Positions 1-11,350 of a stretch of 64,000 bases of DNA are shown here, one piece after another. Location of the stretch: positions 112,088-176,087 of IMG/VR virus record IMGVR_UViG_3300042731_005759. The stretch is one strand, 5' to 3'. The notes beneath the pieces were generated by a model. That model ran no database searches. It was not told the DNA's origin and worked only from the letters and a program-made list of their open reading frames with translations. The translations under genes were made by a program, and so were the position numbers. Every line of letters begins with the position of its first letter. Position 1 is the first letter of the stretch. The stretch comes from a virus.

Positions 1-1
1 A

Positions 2-475
2 GCACTTATATATCTGATAGATAACCTCTCTCAGTACGAACCAGGTGATGTAATATCTTATGGTGGAGATTGTTATACTACAGTTCAAGTCACAACACCA
101 CCTAATAAGGCAATATTAATAAATCCTGACAATACCTTTACAGACTGTTCTCAATGTACAGGTAGTATGACACCAACATCAACACCTAGTCCTTCTGCAA
201 CGGAAGAGGCGACTTATTGGGTTCTAAGAACATGTGACGGTGGGCCAACTTTAAATGTTATACATGACCCATTCCTTAACCTAAATCAAGGTGCTGCGGT
301 TTACGCCAATAATGAATGTTATGAATTATTTGCTTTAACCTCAGATGATTCAGGTTTAATACTCCACAGTGGAGAATACGAAAATTGTACGGCATGTATA
401 AATGATAATGACCTACCTCAGGAGGGTATAGAAAATGAGGAAGTAGGACCTACACCAACTCCAACAGAAGAATAA
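2..475 (+). CDS. Thr-Pro-tailed virion-associated protein, 5' end outside window
   Basis: The reading frame is open from base 2 to the TAA at 473-475, so this is the C-terminal part of a longer gene. An internal ATG at 167 is probably not the true start, because the frame before it encodes a normal Cys-containing domain (for example GDCYTTVQV and FTDCSQC). Two small Cys-pair domains are separated by a short Thr-Pro-Ser linker, and the protein ends in a TPTPT stretch. The same construction (small Cys-containing modules joined by TP-rich linkers) is used by the next two genes, so it is probably part of the same virion adhesion set. I do not recognise a catalytic fold. Confidence 0.7.
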   Translation, partial: ALIYLIDNLSQYEPGDVISYGGDCYTTVQVTTPPNKAILINPDNTFTDCSQCTGSMTPTSTPSPSATEEATYWVLRTCDGGPTLNVIHDPFLNLNQGAAVYANNECYELFALTSDDSGLILHSGEYENCTACINDNDLPQEGIENEEVGPTPTPTEE

Positions 476-484
476 TTATAAGAT

Positions 485-3460
485 ATGGCATCAATAAAAC
501 TTACATGGTCACATCCGAACAACAACATCCCAACTGAGGGATATATTGTTGGTTATAGACCTAATGGTTCTTCTGATCCGTATGTGGAAATTTATGTAAC
601 TACAGGAACTGAGGTTATGTTGGATGACCTATTACCAAACACTTTATATGAGGGTTATATTAAATCTAATAACGGTAATGGGATTATTAGTAATGGTATT
701 ACTTGGTTACATAATTGTGAAAGAGATTGTACGTTAGGGGTTTCTTTTATTGAAAAAACACCTCCGTTACCACCAACTGCGACACCAACTCCAACACCTA
801 ATCCAACATCTACACCATTTGCAACATCACCACCACAACCAACACCAACAGCAACTTTAAATTGTTATATATACACTATTGAACATGATAGTACGATAAA
901 CGTAACTTCACCAAAATTCACTTGTTACAGTTATGTAAAATGTGAAGATGGACTAACGTATAATGTGTGTGTGTCAGAGGTTAATGCCTTTGATTATCCT
1001 ACACAAATTGACGTTTGTGCTGTTGAAAATACAGTTCAAAACATAACAGATGGTATTAATGTAATTACACAGGGTGTGGCATGTATTAATGAAAATGATG
1101 TACCAACCCCAACACCAACAATTACTTTAACTGCAACACCAAGTGCAACTTCAACACCACAACCAACAAGTACACCTTTACCTACAGAAACAAATATACC
1201 GACACAGACTCCACAACCAACTTTACAACCAACACCTACACCGTCTATAGACCCTAATTTGCCGACACCTAATCCTACTGCAACATCGGGTAACGAACCG
1301 ACACCTAATCCTACTGCAACAGTAGACCCTAATTTACCGACACCCTCACCAACGTCAGGGGATGGACTTGATCCTACTCCAACAAATACTGGTGATGGTA
1401 ATGAACCTACACCAGAGCCTACTTCAACACCAAATAATTTAGGTCCGACTCCAACACCAACATCAGGAGATGGTAATGAACCAACACCTTTCCCAACACA
1501 GACACCAGTATCAACAAGTACACCTATTCCAACTCAAACACCATTACCAACAAATACACCATATGCAACACCTGAACCAACACATACACAACAACCAACA
1601 AGTACACCTGTACCTACAGAAAATTTAGAACCTACACCTACACCAACAGATTGTGAGGTTGATTTAGATTGTTACTCAGAAATATTAGATCCTAATTTAC
1701 CGACTGCGACACCTAATCCAACACTTGTACCAAATCCAACTCCTAATCCTACAAGTACGAATTACCCAACACCTGAACCAACACATACACCACAACCAAC
1801 AAGTACACCTTATCCAACTGGTGTGTCAAACCCAACACCTGTACCAACAAGTACTCCTAATGCGACTTCGACTCCACAACCAAGTCCAACACCATTTGCA
1901 ACTCCAAACCCGACTCCGATACCTTCGTCTACACCTGACGCAACACCACTACCGTCATCTACACCTGATGCAACACCAATTCCTACAACAACACCTGATC
2001 CTACACCAATTCCAACCTCGACACCTGAGTCAACACCTAATGCAACACCAATTCCTACAACAACACCTGATCCTACACCGATACCTTCCTCTACTCCTGA
2101 TCCGACGCCACTACCATCATCAACACCTGACCCAACTCAGGATCCAACCCCTAACCCAACGTCAACACCTAATCCCACACCAAATCCAACTGCATCGGAA
2201 ACACCACAACCAACGTTAACAAGTTCACCGAATCCAACCGCAACACCATTACCAACACAATCATCAAGTGAGGTGTGTATAATGTACGATTGGTTAGGTA
2301 GTCAAGTGATACCACAATCTCATGGTAAAGCATATGCGGACACAACAACTGTTAGTTCTATAACTGAGTTCTATTTATATGATCTTGGTTGTGGTCAACA
2401 AGACTTTGAGTACTTAGTAAATAACTTCTTAACAACAGGATATACATTCACAGTTAGTAGATCTGCGGACAGTAGTTCAGCAACATTTACCTTAGATAGT
2501 TTAAGTGATAATGCGTCTAATGATTATTGGACATTAGGTGTGACGTATGTTTCAGGAAATGTTACACAAGCACCTTCAGGATTACCATGTCACCAACCAA
2601 ATACTTTCTGTTTCAATTATCCTCCACAATCGGGTCAACCTACTCCTGAACCTACAAGTACACCTTATCCGACACCCGCACCTACAAGTACACCCGAAGC
2701 AACAACGGACGTATTGGCACCAACATCAACATTAGGTTATGTCGATGATAATCCACAACCAACACCATTTGCAACACCTAATCCAACACCTGAGTATGGA
2801 CCAACAGCAACGGAAGTTTTACCACCAACAGCCACAGCAATAAGTGAATTAGGTGTATTACCAACTTCAACACCACAATCAACACCTTTCCCAACAGATT
2901 ATCCAACCCCGACTCCAACTGAGAATGGTGGATCAACCTCATTAGCATGTAGATTAACAGTTATAGGTTCTGCGGAGGAAGATGAATCGTTATGTGAATT
3001 AGTAATAAAGTCGTCTTATTCTTTACCTGAACCTACACCAACTCCAACAGTAAATAATTGCGAACTTGTATTGATTGGATCTTCAGAAGATTTAGATTGT
3101 GAATTAGTGTTATTATCAAGTTACAGTGCATTACCAACCATATATACATATTATGTGGTAAATGATTCGACAAACCATTATATATTCTATAATGACGAAA
3201 ATGGTAATGATCTTGTGGGGAACGACCCACAACTCACAATTAAAGTGGGGGACACATTAAACATAACGAACTTATCGGGTGGACATCCATTATACTTTAA
3301 AACATCTCCTACAACAGGTACGGGTGATCAAGTAAATGGTGCGACAGGACAAGGAGCAACCAATGGAACAGTATCATGGACACCAACAGTTGCGGGAACA
3401 TATTATTATCAGTGTAGTGCACACATAAACATGTCAGGTATTATTACAGTGACCAACTAA
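485..3460 (+). CDS. Thr-Pro-rich virion protein with FN3-like N-terminus and C-terminal cupredoxin-like domain
   Basis: The 991-residue product starts with a fibronectin-III-like domain (about residues 3-80, with SIKLTWSHP and LLPNTLYEGYI). It continues with small Cys-bearing modules separated by very long Thr-Pro linkers (about residues 95-120, 205-395, 405-595 and 720-820). Near the end two similar Cys modules occur in tandem (VIGSAEEDESLCELV and VLIGSSEDLDCELVL). The last 105 residues resemble a type-1 copper cupredoxin, with His934 and the motif Cys977-x2-His980-x2-Met983, the spacing seen in amicyanin. A role in host attachment or fibre structure is inferred from the linkers and from the neighbouring tail-type genes. 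Whether it binds copper is unknown. The ATG at 485 lies 5 bases after a TAATTAT box. Confidence 0.75.
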   Translation: MASIKLTWSHPNNNIPTEGYIVGYRPNGSSDPYVEIYVTTGTEVMLDDLLPNTLYEGYIKSNNGNGIISNGITWLHNCERDCTLGVSFIEKTPPLPPTATPTPTPNPTSTPFATSPPQPTPTATLNCYIYTIEHDSTINVTSPKFTCYSYVKCEDGLTYNVCVSEVNAFDYPTQIDVCAVENTVQNITDGINVITQGVACINENDVPTPTPTITLTATPSATSTPQPTSTPLPTETNIPTQTPQPTLQPTPTPSIDPNLPTPNPTATSGNEPTPNPTATVDPNLPTPSPTSGDGLDPTPTNTGDGNEPTPEPTSTPNNLGPTPTPTSGDGNEPTPFPTQTPVSTSTPIPTQTPLPTNTPYATPEPTHTQQPTSTPVPTENLEPTPTPTDCEVDLDCYSEILDPNLPTATPNPTLVPNPTPNPTSTNYPTPEPTHTPQPTSTPYPTGVSNPTPVPTSTPNATSTPQPSPTPFATPNPTPIPSSTPDATPLPSSTPDATPIPTTTPDPTPIPTSTPESTPNATPIPTTTPDPTPIPSSTPDPTPLPSSTPDPTQDPTPNPTSTPNPTPNPTASETPQPTLTSSPNPTATPLPTQSSSEVCIMYDWLGSQVIPQSHGKAYADTTTVSSITEFYLYDLGCGQQDFEYLVNNFLTTGYTFTVSRSADSSSATFTLDSLSDNASNDYWTLGVTYVSGNVTQAPSGLPCHQPNTFCFNYPPQSGQPTPEPTSTPYPTPAPTSTPEATTDVLAPTSTLGYVDDNPQPTPFATPNPTPEYGPTATEVLPPTATAISELGVLPTSTPQSTPFPTDYPTPTPTENGGSTSLACRLTVIGSAEEDESLCELVIKSSYSLPEPTPTPTVNNCELVLIGSSEDLDCELVLLSSYSALPTIYTYYVVNDSTNHYIFYNDENGNDLVGNDPQLTIKVGDTLNITNLSGGHPLYFKTSPTTGTGDQVNGATGQGATNGTVSWTPTVAGTYYYQCSAHINMSGIITVTN
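1100..2260 (+). repeat. Degenerate short tandem repeats encoding Thr-Pro linkers
   Basis: This stretch is built from repeated variants of a 6-9 base unit (CCAACA, CCTACA, ACACCT, ACACCACAA) encoding PTxTP and NPTATP-type peptides, interrupted around 1650-1690 by a short non-repetitive Cys module. Similar tracts occur at about 770-850, 2635-2930, 4035-4275 and 5340-5520, and in another gene at about 23835-24040. The unit is degenerate at third positions, so selection for the peptide pattern is likely. The DNA similarity would still allow recombination or slippage between tracts. Confidence 0.85.
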
Positions 3461-3461
3461 A

Positions 3462-3468
3462 TATTTAT
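3462..3468 (+). promoter_or_regulatory. Candidate late promoter box TATTTAT
   Basis: TATTTAT lies exactly 5 bases before the ATG at 3474. The same heptamer with the same spacing precedes 7643, 20181 and 25987, and with 4 bases precedes 29755. If it is a -10 element, transcription would begin at or next to the start codon. Function is inferred from recurrence only. Confidence 0.5.
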
Positions 3469-3473
3469 GAACA

Positions 3474-6400
3474 ATGGCGTTTTTAGTTGAAATAGGTTTA
3501 AATAATCCATCATCGGGGGCATCTACTTATGATGTTTATATCACTGACTTTGATGTAAACACGGGTTGGATTCAAGTTGTGTCGGGTATCACCTATAACC
3601 AATTTCCTGTTATTGTAAATACTGATGATTATCCCGACGTAAATCACAGTATAAAATATAAAATAGTTAGTGATAATGGTTGTGAATGTGAGGGTTGTCC
3701 TGGTGAACAAATAACAGTTACATACGCTCACGAAGATCAAAACGGGGTATTAACGAATTTTAATGCATCGAATACCACATACTCTGAAATGGAGACGATC
3801 TTATGTAACTATGGTTCTGGCCAAGGACTTTTAGGTAATGGTAATTATAAGATTCAAAAACATGGTTCTAATGTCGCGATAGGAGATGCAATCTTTTACT
3901 CATGGAATGATGCATGTAACCCATACAGTAATAGAATATTTTACCTAAAAGAAACTCTTAATATAATACCAGGTTACTACGTCGTTACAGATGGTAACGG
4001 TATAATAACACAATTAGATTATATAGATTGTACATCACCAACCGCAACACCAACACCAAGTCCTTCAGAAACACCTGTTGCCACCCCTAATCCTACTGCA
4101 TCACCAACACCAAGTAGTACACCTAATGCCACTCCAAACCCTACTGCATCAGAAACTCCTGATGCAACACCTAATCCTACATCATCACCAACTCCAACAC
4201 CTACTGAAACAGAAGATACAAGTCCTACGCCGACACCAAGTAGTACACCTGATGCAACACCTGTACCCCTACAACCGACTAGTGTGATAATATCAGAAGA
4301 TAATATTTCATATGTGACCGCAGCTAATGTGAGTCCTTCCAACTATCCACAAAAAGACGCCGAATATGAAGGTTGGTCGTGGTTAAATATGGAGTCAGGG
4401 TACGAGGTAAGTAATACTAAGAATTGGGAAATTTACGATTCTAATCTTAATCTTTTATCAGGAACGAATCTTGAAGTTGGTTACAGAATTAGACAGGTTC
4501 CATTAAATCAGAATTACTACCAAACTCCTGGTGGTATTTATTATTCATTTGTGTGGACCGACGGGAATAATGTCACTTATCTTATAGGTGTTAATGGGGT
4601 TTCAGAGACATTTACGTATTATGGTAATCCATATACGGTTACATCATTAGATGTAACCTCTAAAACACTAATGAGTGATCTAACATTACCCTCAGGTTAT
4701 ACATTCTACCCTAACCAATTTGGACCAGTTGGAGATGGTCAACCATGGCCACCAGCTAATGAAAGGTTAGGAAGGGTACAACCTTATGATTATCCTGAAA
4801 TTGTAAATTCGGATACGTCGTTTGGGTATACCACAGTTGCCGATGGAGATCAGGGAACAACTGATATATTTATTTTTGCGACTCACCCCAAACCACAACT
4901 CAATACGGTTATACCATCATTATCACCATCTAATACAATTTCATTCATAACTAATTTTACAAATGGGTCAGACTCATCGCTTTTGGTTGATCAGTATTAT
5001 AGGGTACATATTTATCATACTGAATATGAAGGTGTTAATAGTGCTGACGCAATTTCACACGCAAGTACCACACTAATAGGTACAACTAACGATGACCAAA
5101 TTTCATCTGGGAGCCTAATGAATAACTCTGGGGTGGGAAGAACGGTAACCTTTACACCATCAACAACAATTGATTTAACAAATAAACGATTAGTATTTAG
5201 ATATGAATTATATCAATTAGATAATGGTAATAGTTATGAAAATTACAATGATTATACATCGAATATTCATATAAGAGCAGGTAAGAGAGTCTCCGCAACA
5301 AATAACACACTTACAAGAATTACGATTAGTGGAGATATTATTACCCCAACACCTAACCCTACTGCAACACCACAAGCAACACCTGACCCAACTGCAACTA
5401 ATGTACCGACCGCAACACCACAATCGACACCTAACCCTACTGCAACACCAACAGGTACACCGAACGCAACACCTGAACCAACACCAACTAATACACCTAA
5501 CCCTACTACGATACCTAACGCATATTTTGTATCAAACAGTGGTACTGATTCCTTAAGTTCAAATGGTGATATCAATAATCCGTTTAGAACCTTAGATTAT
5601 GCAATCTCAAGAATAAATAATGAAGACACGATATATTTTAGAGAAGGTTCCTATGAGTTTGACGAAAAAGAAATAACAACCACTGGTTTATCATTAAAAT
5701 CATATAATAATGAAAATGTTGTCTTTGACGGAACTAAATCAATCGACGAGTTAAAAGATATTTCTGTTAATGGTGGTAATTGGGTGACATACACAACTGA
5801 TGTTGTGACAGATAACAATCAAACTATAAATGATAAAACACTTTATAGAATTAAATTAAGAAACGATGTTGAAATTTGGCAACTTTTCCATGACAGAAAA
5901 GAAGTGATAAACGCAAGATTCCCAAGTGCTCAATGGGATGATGAAAGTGTATATAGTCATGATAATTGGGGTCATGGGTATTATGATTATAAAGATAATG
6001 GAGATATTGAGGATGGTTCAGGTAATATTATAGGAAATGGAACTGGTAGTCATTACTATTATGAGAATGGTGAAATAGTTGATGTGGCACATAACAATAT
6101 TAATCTATATGATTTTGTTACCGCTCAACAGGGAATAGATAACACATTTGATCTTTCAGGTTCTCTCATCAACTTGAATGTTGGTTCATTTAGAAGTTAT
6201 ACAAAAGTGGTAAACTCACAAACATTAGATACCTCTAATCAGGTTATTAGATTATCATATGATAACGTTGCCACATGGAAAGAAAAACACCATTATTATT
6301 ATTTAGAAAATAAATTAGAATTTTTAAATAGTGAGAACGAATGGTTCTTTGATAACAGTACCAAATATCTATATGTTTGGTTAGAAAACGATGAGGTTCC

Positions 6401-7595
6401 TAGTTTAACAAGTATAAGAGCAAAAGTACAGAGTTATTCATTAAATGTAACTGCGGATAATGTAACTGTTGAAGACATTAATTTCTTTGGAACCACATTA
6501 AGAGGTAATGGTGCTGCTAATTTAACAGTTCGTGATTGTGATTTCTTATATGCAAGTTGTTACCCACATATGTTAAATCAAATAAATTATGGAACACCTA
6601 TCAGTCCTACCACTGATGAAGTTTTCGAAAATCAAACAAGAGTCACAAGTAGTTCAAATGTAACTTTTGAAGGTTGCGCGTTTAGGTATACTGACGGTGA
6701 TGTAATTCATACATCAGGAGGAAATACCACAATCGAAGATTGTTACTTCAATTACATAGATAAAACAGTTACCAACCTATCATCTGTGATGACAACTCTT
6801 AGACTTATGGGTAGTGGTAATATTGTTAAAAACAATACTTTCCGTAAAACAGCAGCGTCTTCAACATTGAATTCAGGTAATGCACCAATCATTGAGTATA
6901 ACGATATGGCCGAGAGTGGTTACTTACAAAGTGACGGTGCCATGATACACCTTATGACAGCACAACAAGAAAACGCCAAAATCAGATTCAATTGGGTACA
7001 CGATACAATTAAATATGGTATAAGATTCGATGGAAATGGTGAAGGATTTAATGGTTATGTTCACCACAATATTGGGTGGAATTGTGAAGGTGCAATAATG
7101 ATAAAAGGTGGTGAGTTAGACGCTAATGGTAATAGTGTTGGTGGACATTTTGTATATAATAACACCGCTTTCAATAGTACGGTGAAGAATGACATCATGG
7201 TATTAAATGTTCAAGCGGGTCAGGACATCAACTTTGGTTCAGTGGTAATGAATAACTTATCTGAGACGTTAAGTGGTCATAGAAGTGATCCTGAGGCATT
7301 TGAATCAAGAATAATAAATTCTAATAACTTCACACCAACTAATGTGGAAGATTATTTAGTAAATGTAAATAGTAATGATTATAGACCAATAAATGATGGG
7401 TCAATAGTAAATGCGGGTAATACCACATATACTAATAGTGAATTTAGTCCAACTGGTGTTGATTCATTGACGGACGATATTGGTGCTATGGATTATAATG
7501 GTAATTCATGGCAAGCGGGTATAACATGGAATAATGAGAGATTTAATTTTTATAGTGAACTAACCCCACAACCAACACCAACTAATACTCCTTAA
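3474..7595 (+). CDS. Large virion protein with Thr-Pro linkers and right-handed parallel beta-helix domain
   Basis: This 1373-residue protein has an N-terminal Cys-containing module (about 1-185), a Thr-Pro linker (about 188-265), an unrecognised beta-rich region (about 270-620) and a second Thr-Pro linker (about 623-680). It ends in a parallel beta-helix of the DUF1565/pectate-lyase-like kind starting at [10 protein letters not shown], followed by [13 protein letters not shown] and repeated GNxIxNNTF-like turns (for example [13 protein letters not shown] and [10 protein letters not shown]). Such folds are common in phage tailspikes, where they bind or cleave surface polysaccharide. I cannot assign catalytic residues, so depolymerase activity is only a possibility. 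It sits among similarly built adhesins and has a candidate late box 5 bases before its ATG. Confidence 0.75.
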   Translation: MAFLVEIGLNNPSSGASTYDVYITDFDVNTGWIQVVSGITYNQFPVIVNTDDYPDVNHSIKYKIVSDNGCECEGCPGEQITVTYAHEDQNGVLTNFNASNTTYSEMETILCNYGSGQGLLGNGNYKIQKHGSNVAIGDAIFYSWNDACNPYSNRIFYLKETLNIIPGYYVVTDGNGIITQLDYIDCTSPTATPTPSPSETPVATPNPTASPTPSSTPNATPNPTASETPDATPNPTSSPTPTPTETEDTSPTPTPSSTPDATPVPLQPTSVIISEDNISYVTAANVSPSNYPQKDAEYEGWSWLNMESGYEVSNTKNWEIYDSNLNLLSGTNLEVGYRIRQVPLNQNYYQTPGGIYYSFVWTDGNNVTYLIGVNGVSETFTYYGNPYTVTSLDVTSKTLMSDLTLPSGYTFYPNQFGPVGDGQPWPPANERLGRVQPYDYPEIVNSDTSFGYTTVADGDQGTTDIFIFATHPKPQLNTVIPSLSPSNTISFITNFTNGSDSSLLVDQYYRVHIYHTEYEGVNSADAISHASTTLIGTTNDDQISSGSLMNNSGVGRTVTFTPSTTIDLTNKRLVFRYELYQLDNGNSYENYNDYTSNIHIRAGKRVSATNNTLTRITISGDIITPTPNPTATPQATPDPTATNVPTATPQSTPNPTATPTGTPNATPEPTPTNTPNPTTIPNAYFVSNSGTDSLSSNGDINNPFRTLDYAISRINNEDTIYFREGSYEFDEKEITTTGLSLKSYNNENVVFDGTKSIDELKDISVNGGNWVTYTTDVVTDNNQTINDKTLYRIKLRNDVEIWQLFHDRKEVINARFPSAQWDDESVYSHDNWGHGYYDYKDNGDIEDGSGNIIGNGTGSHYYYENGEIVDVAHNNINLYDFVTAQQGIDNTFDLSGSLINLNVGSFRSYTKVVNSQTLDTSNQVIRLSYDNVATWKEKHHYYYLENKLEFLNSENEWFFDNSTKYLYVWLENDEVPSLTSIRAKVQSYSLNVTADNVTVEDINFFGTTLRGNGAANLTVRDCDFLYASCYPHMLNQINYGTPISPTTDEVFENQTRVTSSSNVTFEGCAFRYTDGDVIHTSGGNTTIEDCYFNYIDKTVTNLSSVMTTLRLMGSGNIVKNNTFRKTAASSTLNSGNAPIIEYNDMAESGYLQSDGAMIHLMTAQQENAKIRFNWVHDTIKYGIRFDGNGEGFNGYVHHNIGWNCEGAIMIKGGELDANGNSVGGHFVYNNTAFNSTVKNDIMVLNVQAGQDINFGSVVMNNLSETLSGHRSDPEAFESRIINSNNFTPTNVEDYLVNVNSNDYRPINDGSIVNAGNTTYTNSEFSPTGVDSLTDDIGAMDYNGNSWQAGITWNNERFNFYSELTPQPTPTNTP

Positions 7596-7630
7596 ACGGA
7601 TTTAATTAAATAATAAATTAAAAGAATAGA

Positions 7631-7637
7631 TATTTAT
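7631..7637 (+). promoter_or_regulatory. Candidate late promoter box TATTTAT
   Basis: TATTTAT is followed by AACAT and then the ATG at 7643, giving the same 5-base gap as at 3462. The upstream 47 bases between genes are very AT-rich and hold nothing else recognisable. Confidence 0.5.
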
Positions 7638-7642
7638 AACAT

Positions 7643-9049
7643 ATGGCACTTAGAAACGTAACATTAACAGGAACTACAATCGGGAGCGGAATCTCGAACG
7701 TAAGTATTTACCACAGTTTTGTGGATCCGAGCAATTTAATACAGGCGGGAGTAACCAGTACACAATTGGCTAATGGTTACACCTTCCAAGATCAAGATTA
7801 TAGATACACATATTATGTTGTATCAGATTCTGCGTGTGGAACAAACACGAGAGTTGTTCTACCAAACGCACCAATAAGTACATTTACTGAAGGTCAAATC
7901 GTGGATATCAGTGACAATGTTATAACACACGACATCACGGCAATAGGTAATACGATAACAGGTACTCAAAACGATTGGATGATTTTTACAGAATTTGGAT
8001 CAACAAGCAACGGACATATAGTTAGATCAGATGATAATGGACAGACTTGGATTAAAGAATCAAGTTCTTCTGCACCTGATAGAGCGATGGCATTTGTTAA
8101 CAACAGTACCAAATCAATCCAAGGTGGTGTATCTTATCCTGTATCCGTTGGTAGTTGGGCTTATAATGCTTATGGGTATTTTACATCAAATGGTGGTTCT
8201 AATTGGTCCCAACAAAATTTAATGACTCGAGGTACTGTTAATAGTAGTGCATACAACTCAGGTTATGTTGGGTATTCTTTTCAAGATGTTCAGACAAGAA
8301 CCACTGCTGAAGGGACTCAAAGAGATGGTCACAACAAATTTGTTTCCTATTTAGGGGCACAGTGGATGTCCACGACGGGACAGTATTTTTCAACAGACTA
8401 TTCATACAGTCAGAAAAGTCATATTGATGAGTGGTTAAATAGTTCTAGCCCTGTAGCTACTTGGCAGAATCGTGATTCCAATGTTAGTGCATCAGGAGTT
8501 AGTCAATCTTTGAGAGGGTATGGGTGTAGACTAACTGATGAAACTGGTCTAGTGAAGATATTTGCAGGTGCATCAAGTGGTTATATGTTAAAAATAACGG
8601 TGGTTAATACCTTCACTGCGGTATCATCTGGTGAGTCAGGTACAAACCAATTAATAACTGCGGTTGGTCATAATCAAGAGGAACTCAACGAACATGGTCA
8701 GGATGGTTCTGAAACTACATGGTTGGCAGCAATAGAAGACCCAAATCAAGCAGCTAACACACAGGAGTTTATTATGAGTACTGATGATGGTGATAATTGG
8801 GTTTCTTATACAGGAACTAATATGGACACGGATTATATATACGATATCAAATACATAAAAGGTAGATGGTATGCCGTTGGTAAGAAAGGAACCGAAGGTA
8901 GGATTTGTTCCACTGCGGACTTAAACGATCCTTGGGAACAAATGGGTACAACAAAACCTTGTAAAACAATAGGTGTTGGTAGAGATATTGAAAACACAAA
9001 AATAATAATTGGTTGTGAAGAAGGATATATAGTACAGAATCAAGTTTAA
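7643..9049 (+). CDS. Asp-box (BNR) beta-propeller virion protein
   Basis: The 468-residue product contains several Asp-box motifs of the S/T-x-D-x-G-x-x-W type: RSDDNGQTW, TSNGGSNW and STDDGDNW, spaced as in beta-propellers of the sialidase or Ycf48 kind. The N-terminal 95 residues (ALRNVTLTGTTIG to about VVLPNAP) resemble the short N-terminal modules of the upstream adhesins. I see no clear sialidase Arg triad, so a structural or carbohydrate-binding propeller is more likely than an active glycosidase. Its place between other TP-linked proteins and a virion-like protein suggests a tail or adhesin component. Confidence 0.7.
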   Translation: MALRNVTLTGTTIGSGISNVSIYHSFVDPSNLIQAGVTSTQLANGYTFQDQDYRYTYYVVSDSACGTNTRVVLPNAPISTFTEGQIVDISDNVITHDITAIGNTITGTQNDWMIFTEFGSTSNGHIVRSDDNGQTWIKESSSSAPDRAMAFVNNSTKSIQGGVSYPVSVGSWAYNAYGYFTSNGGSNWSQQNLMTRGTVNSSAYNSGYVGYSFQDVQTRTTAEGTQRDGHNKFVSYLGAQWMSTTGQYFSTDYSYSQKSHIDEWLNSSSPVATWQNRDSNVSASGVSQSLRGYGCRLTDETGLVKIFAGASSGYMLKITVVNTFTAVSSGESGTNQLITAVGHNQEELNEHGQDGSETTWLAAIEDPNQAANTQEFIMSTDDGDNWVSYTGTNMDTDYIYDIKYIKGRWYAVGKKGTEGRICSTADLNDPWEQMGTTKPCKTIGVGRDIENTKIIIGCEEGYIVQNQV

Positions 9050-9067
9050 ATTGTCTATAATTAAGAT

Positions 9068-11347
9068 ATGAGTTTTTTAAGTCAAAATAATGCAGAGTTT
9101 CTCTCAGCGAGGATAACCCAAAAAGGAAGGAAATCTATTGCGGAAGGTAATTTCCAAATAAAGTTCTTTCAGATTGGTGATTCTGAATTTGACTACACAG
9201 CACCCTTTAATCGTTTAGATGGTATTCAAAATAATCCACAACAGAGTGTATTATCACCATTTGATAAAGACAGCCAAGTTAAATACCCGTATTTAATTGA
9301 TACTGAGGGTACAACAACATATGGTGTACCTATAATGGATTCAATCACTTCTACTATAAGAAATGGTATGGGTCCTGCGGGATTTATAACCGAATATAAA
9401 CCATATGATGAAACAGAATGTACAGGTACTACTGTGGAGTGTGCATCTATGAGATTACCATTAAATGGTTTTACAGGTACAAATGTTATCAGTTTCACAG
9501 AAACACAAGCTTATTTGGATTGTAATAGTGGTTCACAAACTTCGATAGATACTAATAATTTATCTAGGTTTAATGGATGTGAATTCATTACAATTGTTTT
9601 TAATAATGAGTTTGTTAGTGAAGAACAAGTGGTCACAGGAAACTCCACAAGTAAGATATATAAAATAGTATCAATCAATACTGTAACAGGTACAACAACC
9701 ACACCTCAATGTGATAACGTAGTTACTGGTCAAACTACAATAACAATCGATAGACCAACACCTGATTTTTCAAATCACACAGGTTATGCAGAAGTTATCT
9801 GTAATAAATGTAAAATTGAACACCCATTAGAACCACAAACATCAACTGAATGTGTTTCGAGTCAAGTAGATCCGAGTGAACAACATGACCCATGGAAATT
9901 AAACGTTGTATGGAAAGAAAAACCAATCGGTGCTGATACTAATGGTATTGATGAAAGTTTAAGTGGATTCACAAGTAGTAAACATATATCCACAACAGAG
10001 TACTTAGGATATGGCTTATCTAATGGTCAGGTAACTAATACAGGTACTACATATTTTAATTCATATAGTGAAGAAATAACAGTAAAACCTGAAGAACAAA
10101 AATGTGTGGCAATAGTACATTATAGTGAGTTAGGTCATATCTATGACGATCCCGATAGATTCTTTAAGTATGATGATTATATTGGTAGTTCAAATACTGA
10201 GGGTGTCTTAGTTGACGATGAAATTGTTACAGATGTTGAATTTTTTAATGTATATATTCCATTCATTTACTATGAAAATAGTACAGGAACAACAGTAGGT
10301 TCTGAATTTAAGATGGACACTACTGATTATTATTTAGATTCAACTGTTGCGGGTACACCTGGTGATATTAGAACACAATATATAAAGTATAGGTATCTAT
10401 TAGATGAGATAGGTAAAAAGGTAGGTAAAGTCTTCGTTGATAAAAAGATAATCGTATTCGATGACCAAGAATTGGTTTCATTATTAGAGTATCGTTCTAA
10501 TAGGAGACACACCTTACCATCACCAAAAGTATATTCAATACCAAGTGAAAATTCTGCAGAAAACGCTTGTTTTGCGGGAACTACAGGACAAACGTATTGG
10601 GTAACTTACATGTTAACATATTCAGGTGACAAACAATTGAATGGTTTACCGTGTAATTACTTTACAAAAGTTGAGATAAATACAGAGGTTGATGGATGTG
10701 ATATAACATATCCTTCTGATATTGCTTTCAAATTCGGAGGATCTTCAGACCATCCTAATGGGATAGGTTCTTTCCAACATCTAAAAACTGATTTATTAGA
10801 TTCTACCGACGGATATATTGCAGATACCTTTAAAGTTTTAATTCAAGAGACTACAAGTAATTCAGATTTACTACCAGATCCTAATCAATGGATTGAAATG
10901 GATTTTACATCTAAGATACCTAACCATACTGTTGGTAATTTAATTGATCCAACAAACTTAAGAGACCATAGTTTTACTATTTTACTTAGTGATATAGATG
11001 CGGGTTCTTTATTTGACCTTGAAGACTATTTGATTACAGGTACTAATAGTACAAATTATATTCCTGATGAACCATCAACAGATCCACAGTTTGGTGATGA
11101 ACAACCATTCCCTGGTAGTGTAAAACTAGTAAGATCTTCAGACATAGAGGAATTAAGGTTCTTAGTCAATTTACCAAATACTCAATTTACAAATACACAG
11201 AATCCAACACACCACAACGCGGCGACAAAAGTGGTTACTGAAGTGGCATTATTAGATCAAAATAAAAATGTTTTGATTAATGCTAAGACTTCCTCTCCGA
11301 TTAAAAGAGTCGGTACCCAAGTATTTTCTGTAAAATTAGATTTTTAA
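9068..11347 (+). CDS. T4-like virion structural protein, probably tail or baseplate associated
   Basis: The 759-residue protein begins SFLSQNNAEFLSARITQKGR and continues with FQIGDSEFDY. This style of N-terminus is familiar from uncharacterised structural proteins of marine T4-like myoviruses (recognition from memory). The remainder is beta-rich, Thr/Ser-rich and rich in Cys, and ends VALLDQNKNVLINAKT...VFSVKLDF. It has no catalytic motif that I recognise. TATAATT at 9056-9062 lies 5 bases before the ATG, a variant of the spacing used by the late boxes upstream, so it probably belongs to the same late virion group. It is the last adhesin-type gene before the replication block. Confidence 0.6.
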   Translation: MSFLSQNNAEFLSARITQKGRKSIAEGNFQIKFFQIGDSEFDYTAPFNRLDGIQNNPQQSVLSPFDKDSQVKYPYLIDTEGTTTYGVPIMDSITSTIRNGMGPAGFITEYKPYDETECTGTTVECASMRLPLNGFTGTNVISFTETQAYLDCNSGSQTSIDTNNLSRFNGCEFITIVFNNEFVSEEQVVTGNSTSKIYKIVSINTVTGTTTTPQCDNVVTGQTTITIDRPTPDFSNHTGYAEVICNKCKIEHPLEPQTSTECVSSQVDPSEQHDPWKLNVVWKEKPIGADTNGIDESLSGFTSSKHISTTEYLGYGLSNGQVTNTGTTYFNSYSEEITVKPEEQKCVAIVHYSELGHIYDDPDRFFKYDDYIGSSNTEGVLVDDEIVTDVEFFNVYIPFIYYENSTGTTVGSEFKMDTTDYYLDSTVAGTPGDIRTQYIKYRYLLDEIGKKVGKVFVDKKIIVFDDQELVSLLEYRSNRRHTLPSPKVYSIPSENSAENACFAGTTGQTYWVTYMLTYSGDKQLNGLPCNYFTKVEINTEVDGCDITYPSDIAFKFGGSSDHPNGIGSFQHLKTDLLDSTDGYIADTFKVLIQETTSNSDLLPDPNQWIEMDFTSKIPNHTVGNLIDPTNLRDHSFTILLSDIDAGSLFDLEDYLITGTNSTNYIPDEPSTDPQFGDEQPFPGSVKLVRSSDIEELRFLVNLPNTQFTNTQNPTHHNAATKVVTEVALLDQNKNVLINAKTSSPIKRVGTQVFSVKLDF

Positions 11348-11350
11348 GAT

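Noticed and set aside
1725-2219. His/Gln-rich frame overlapping the Thr-Pro tract
   Set aside because: It is a frame-shifted reading of the CCAACA-type repeats and has no independent support.
1100-2260. Regular repeats that might suggest a CRISPR array
   Set aside because: Units are 6-9 bases, coding and degenerate, without distinct spacers; they encode Thr-Pro linkers.
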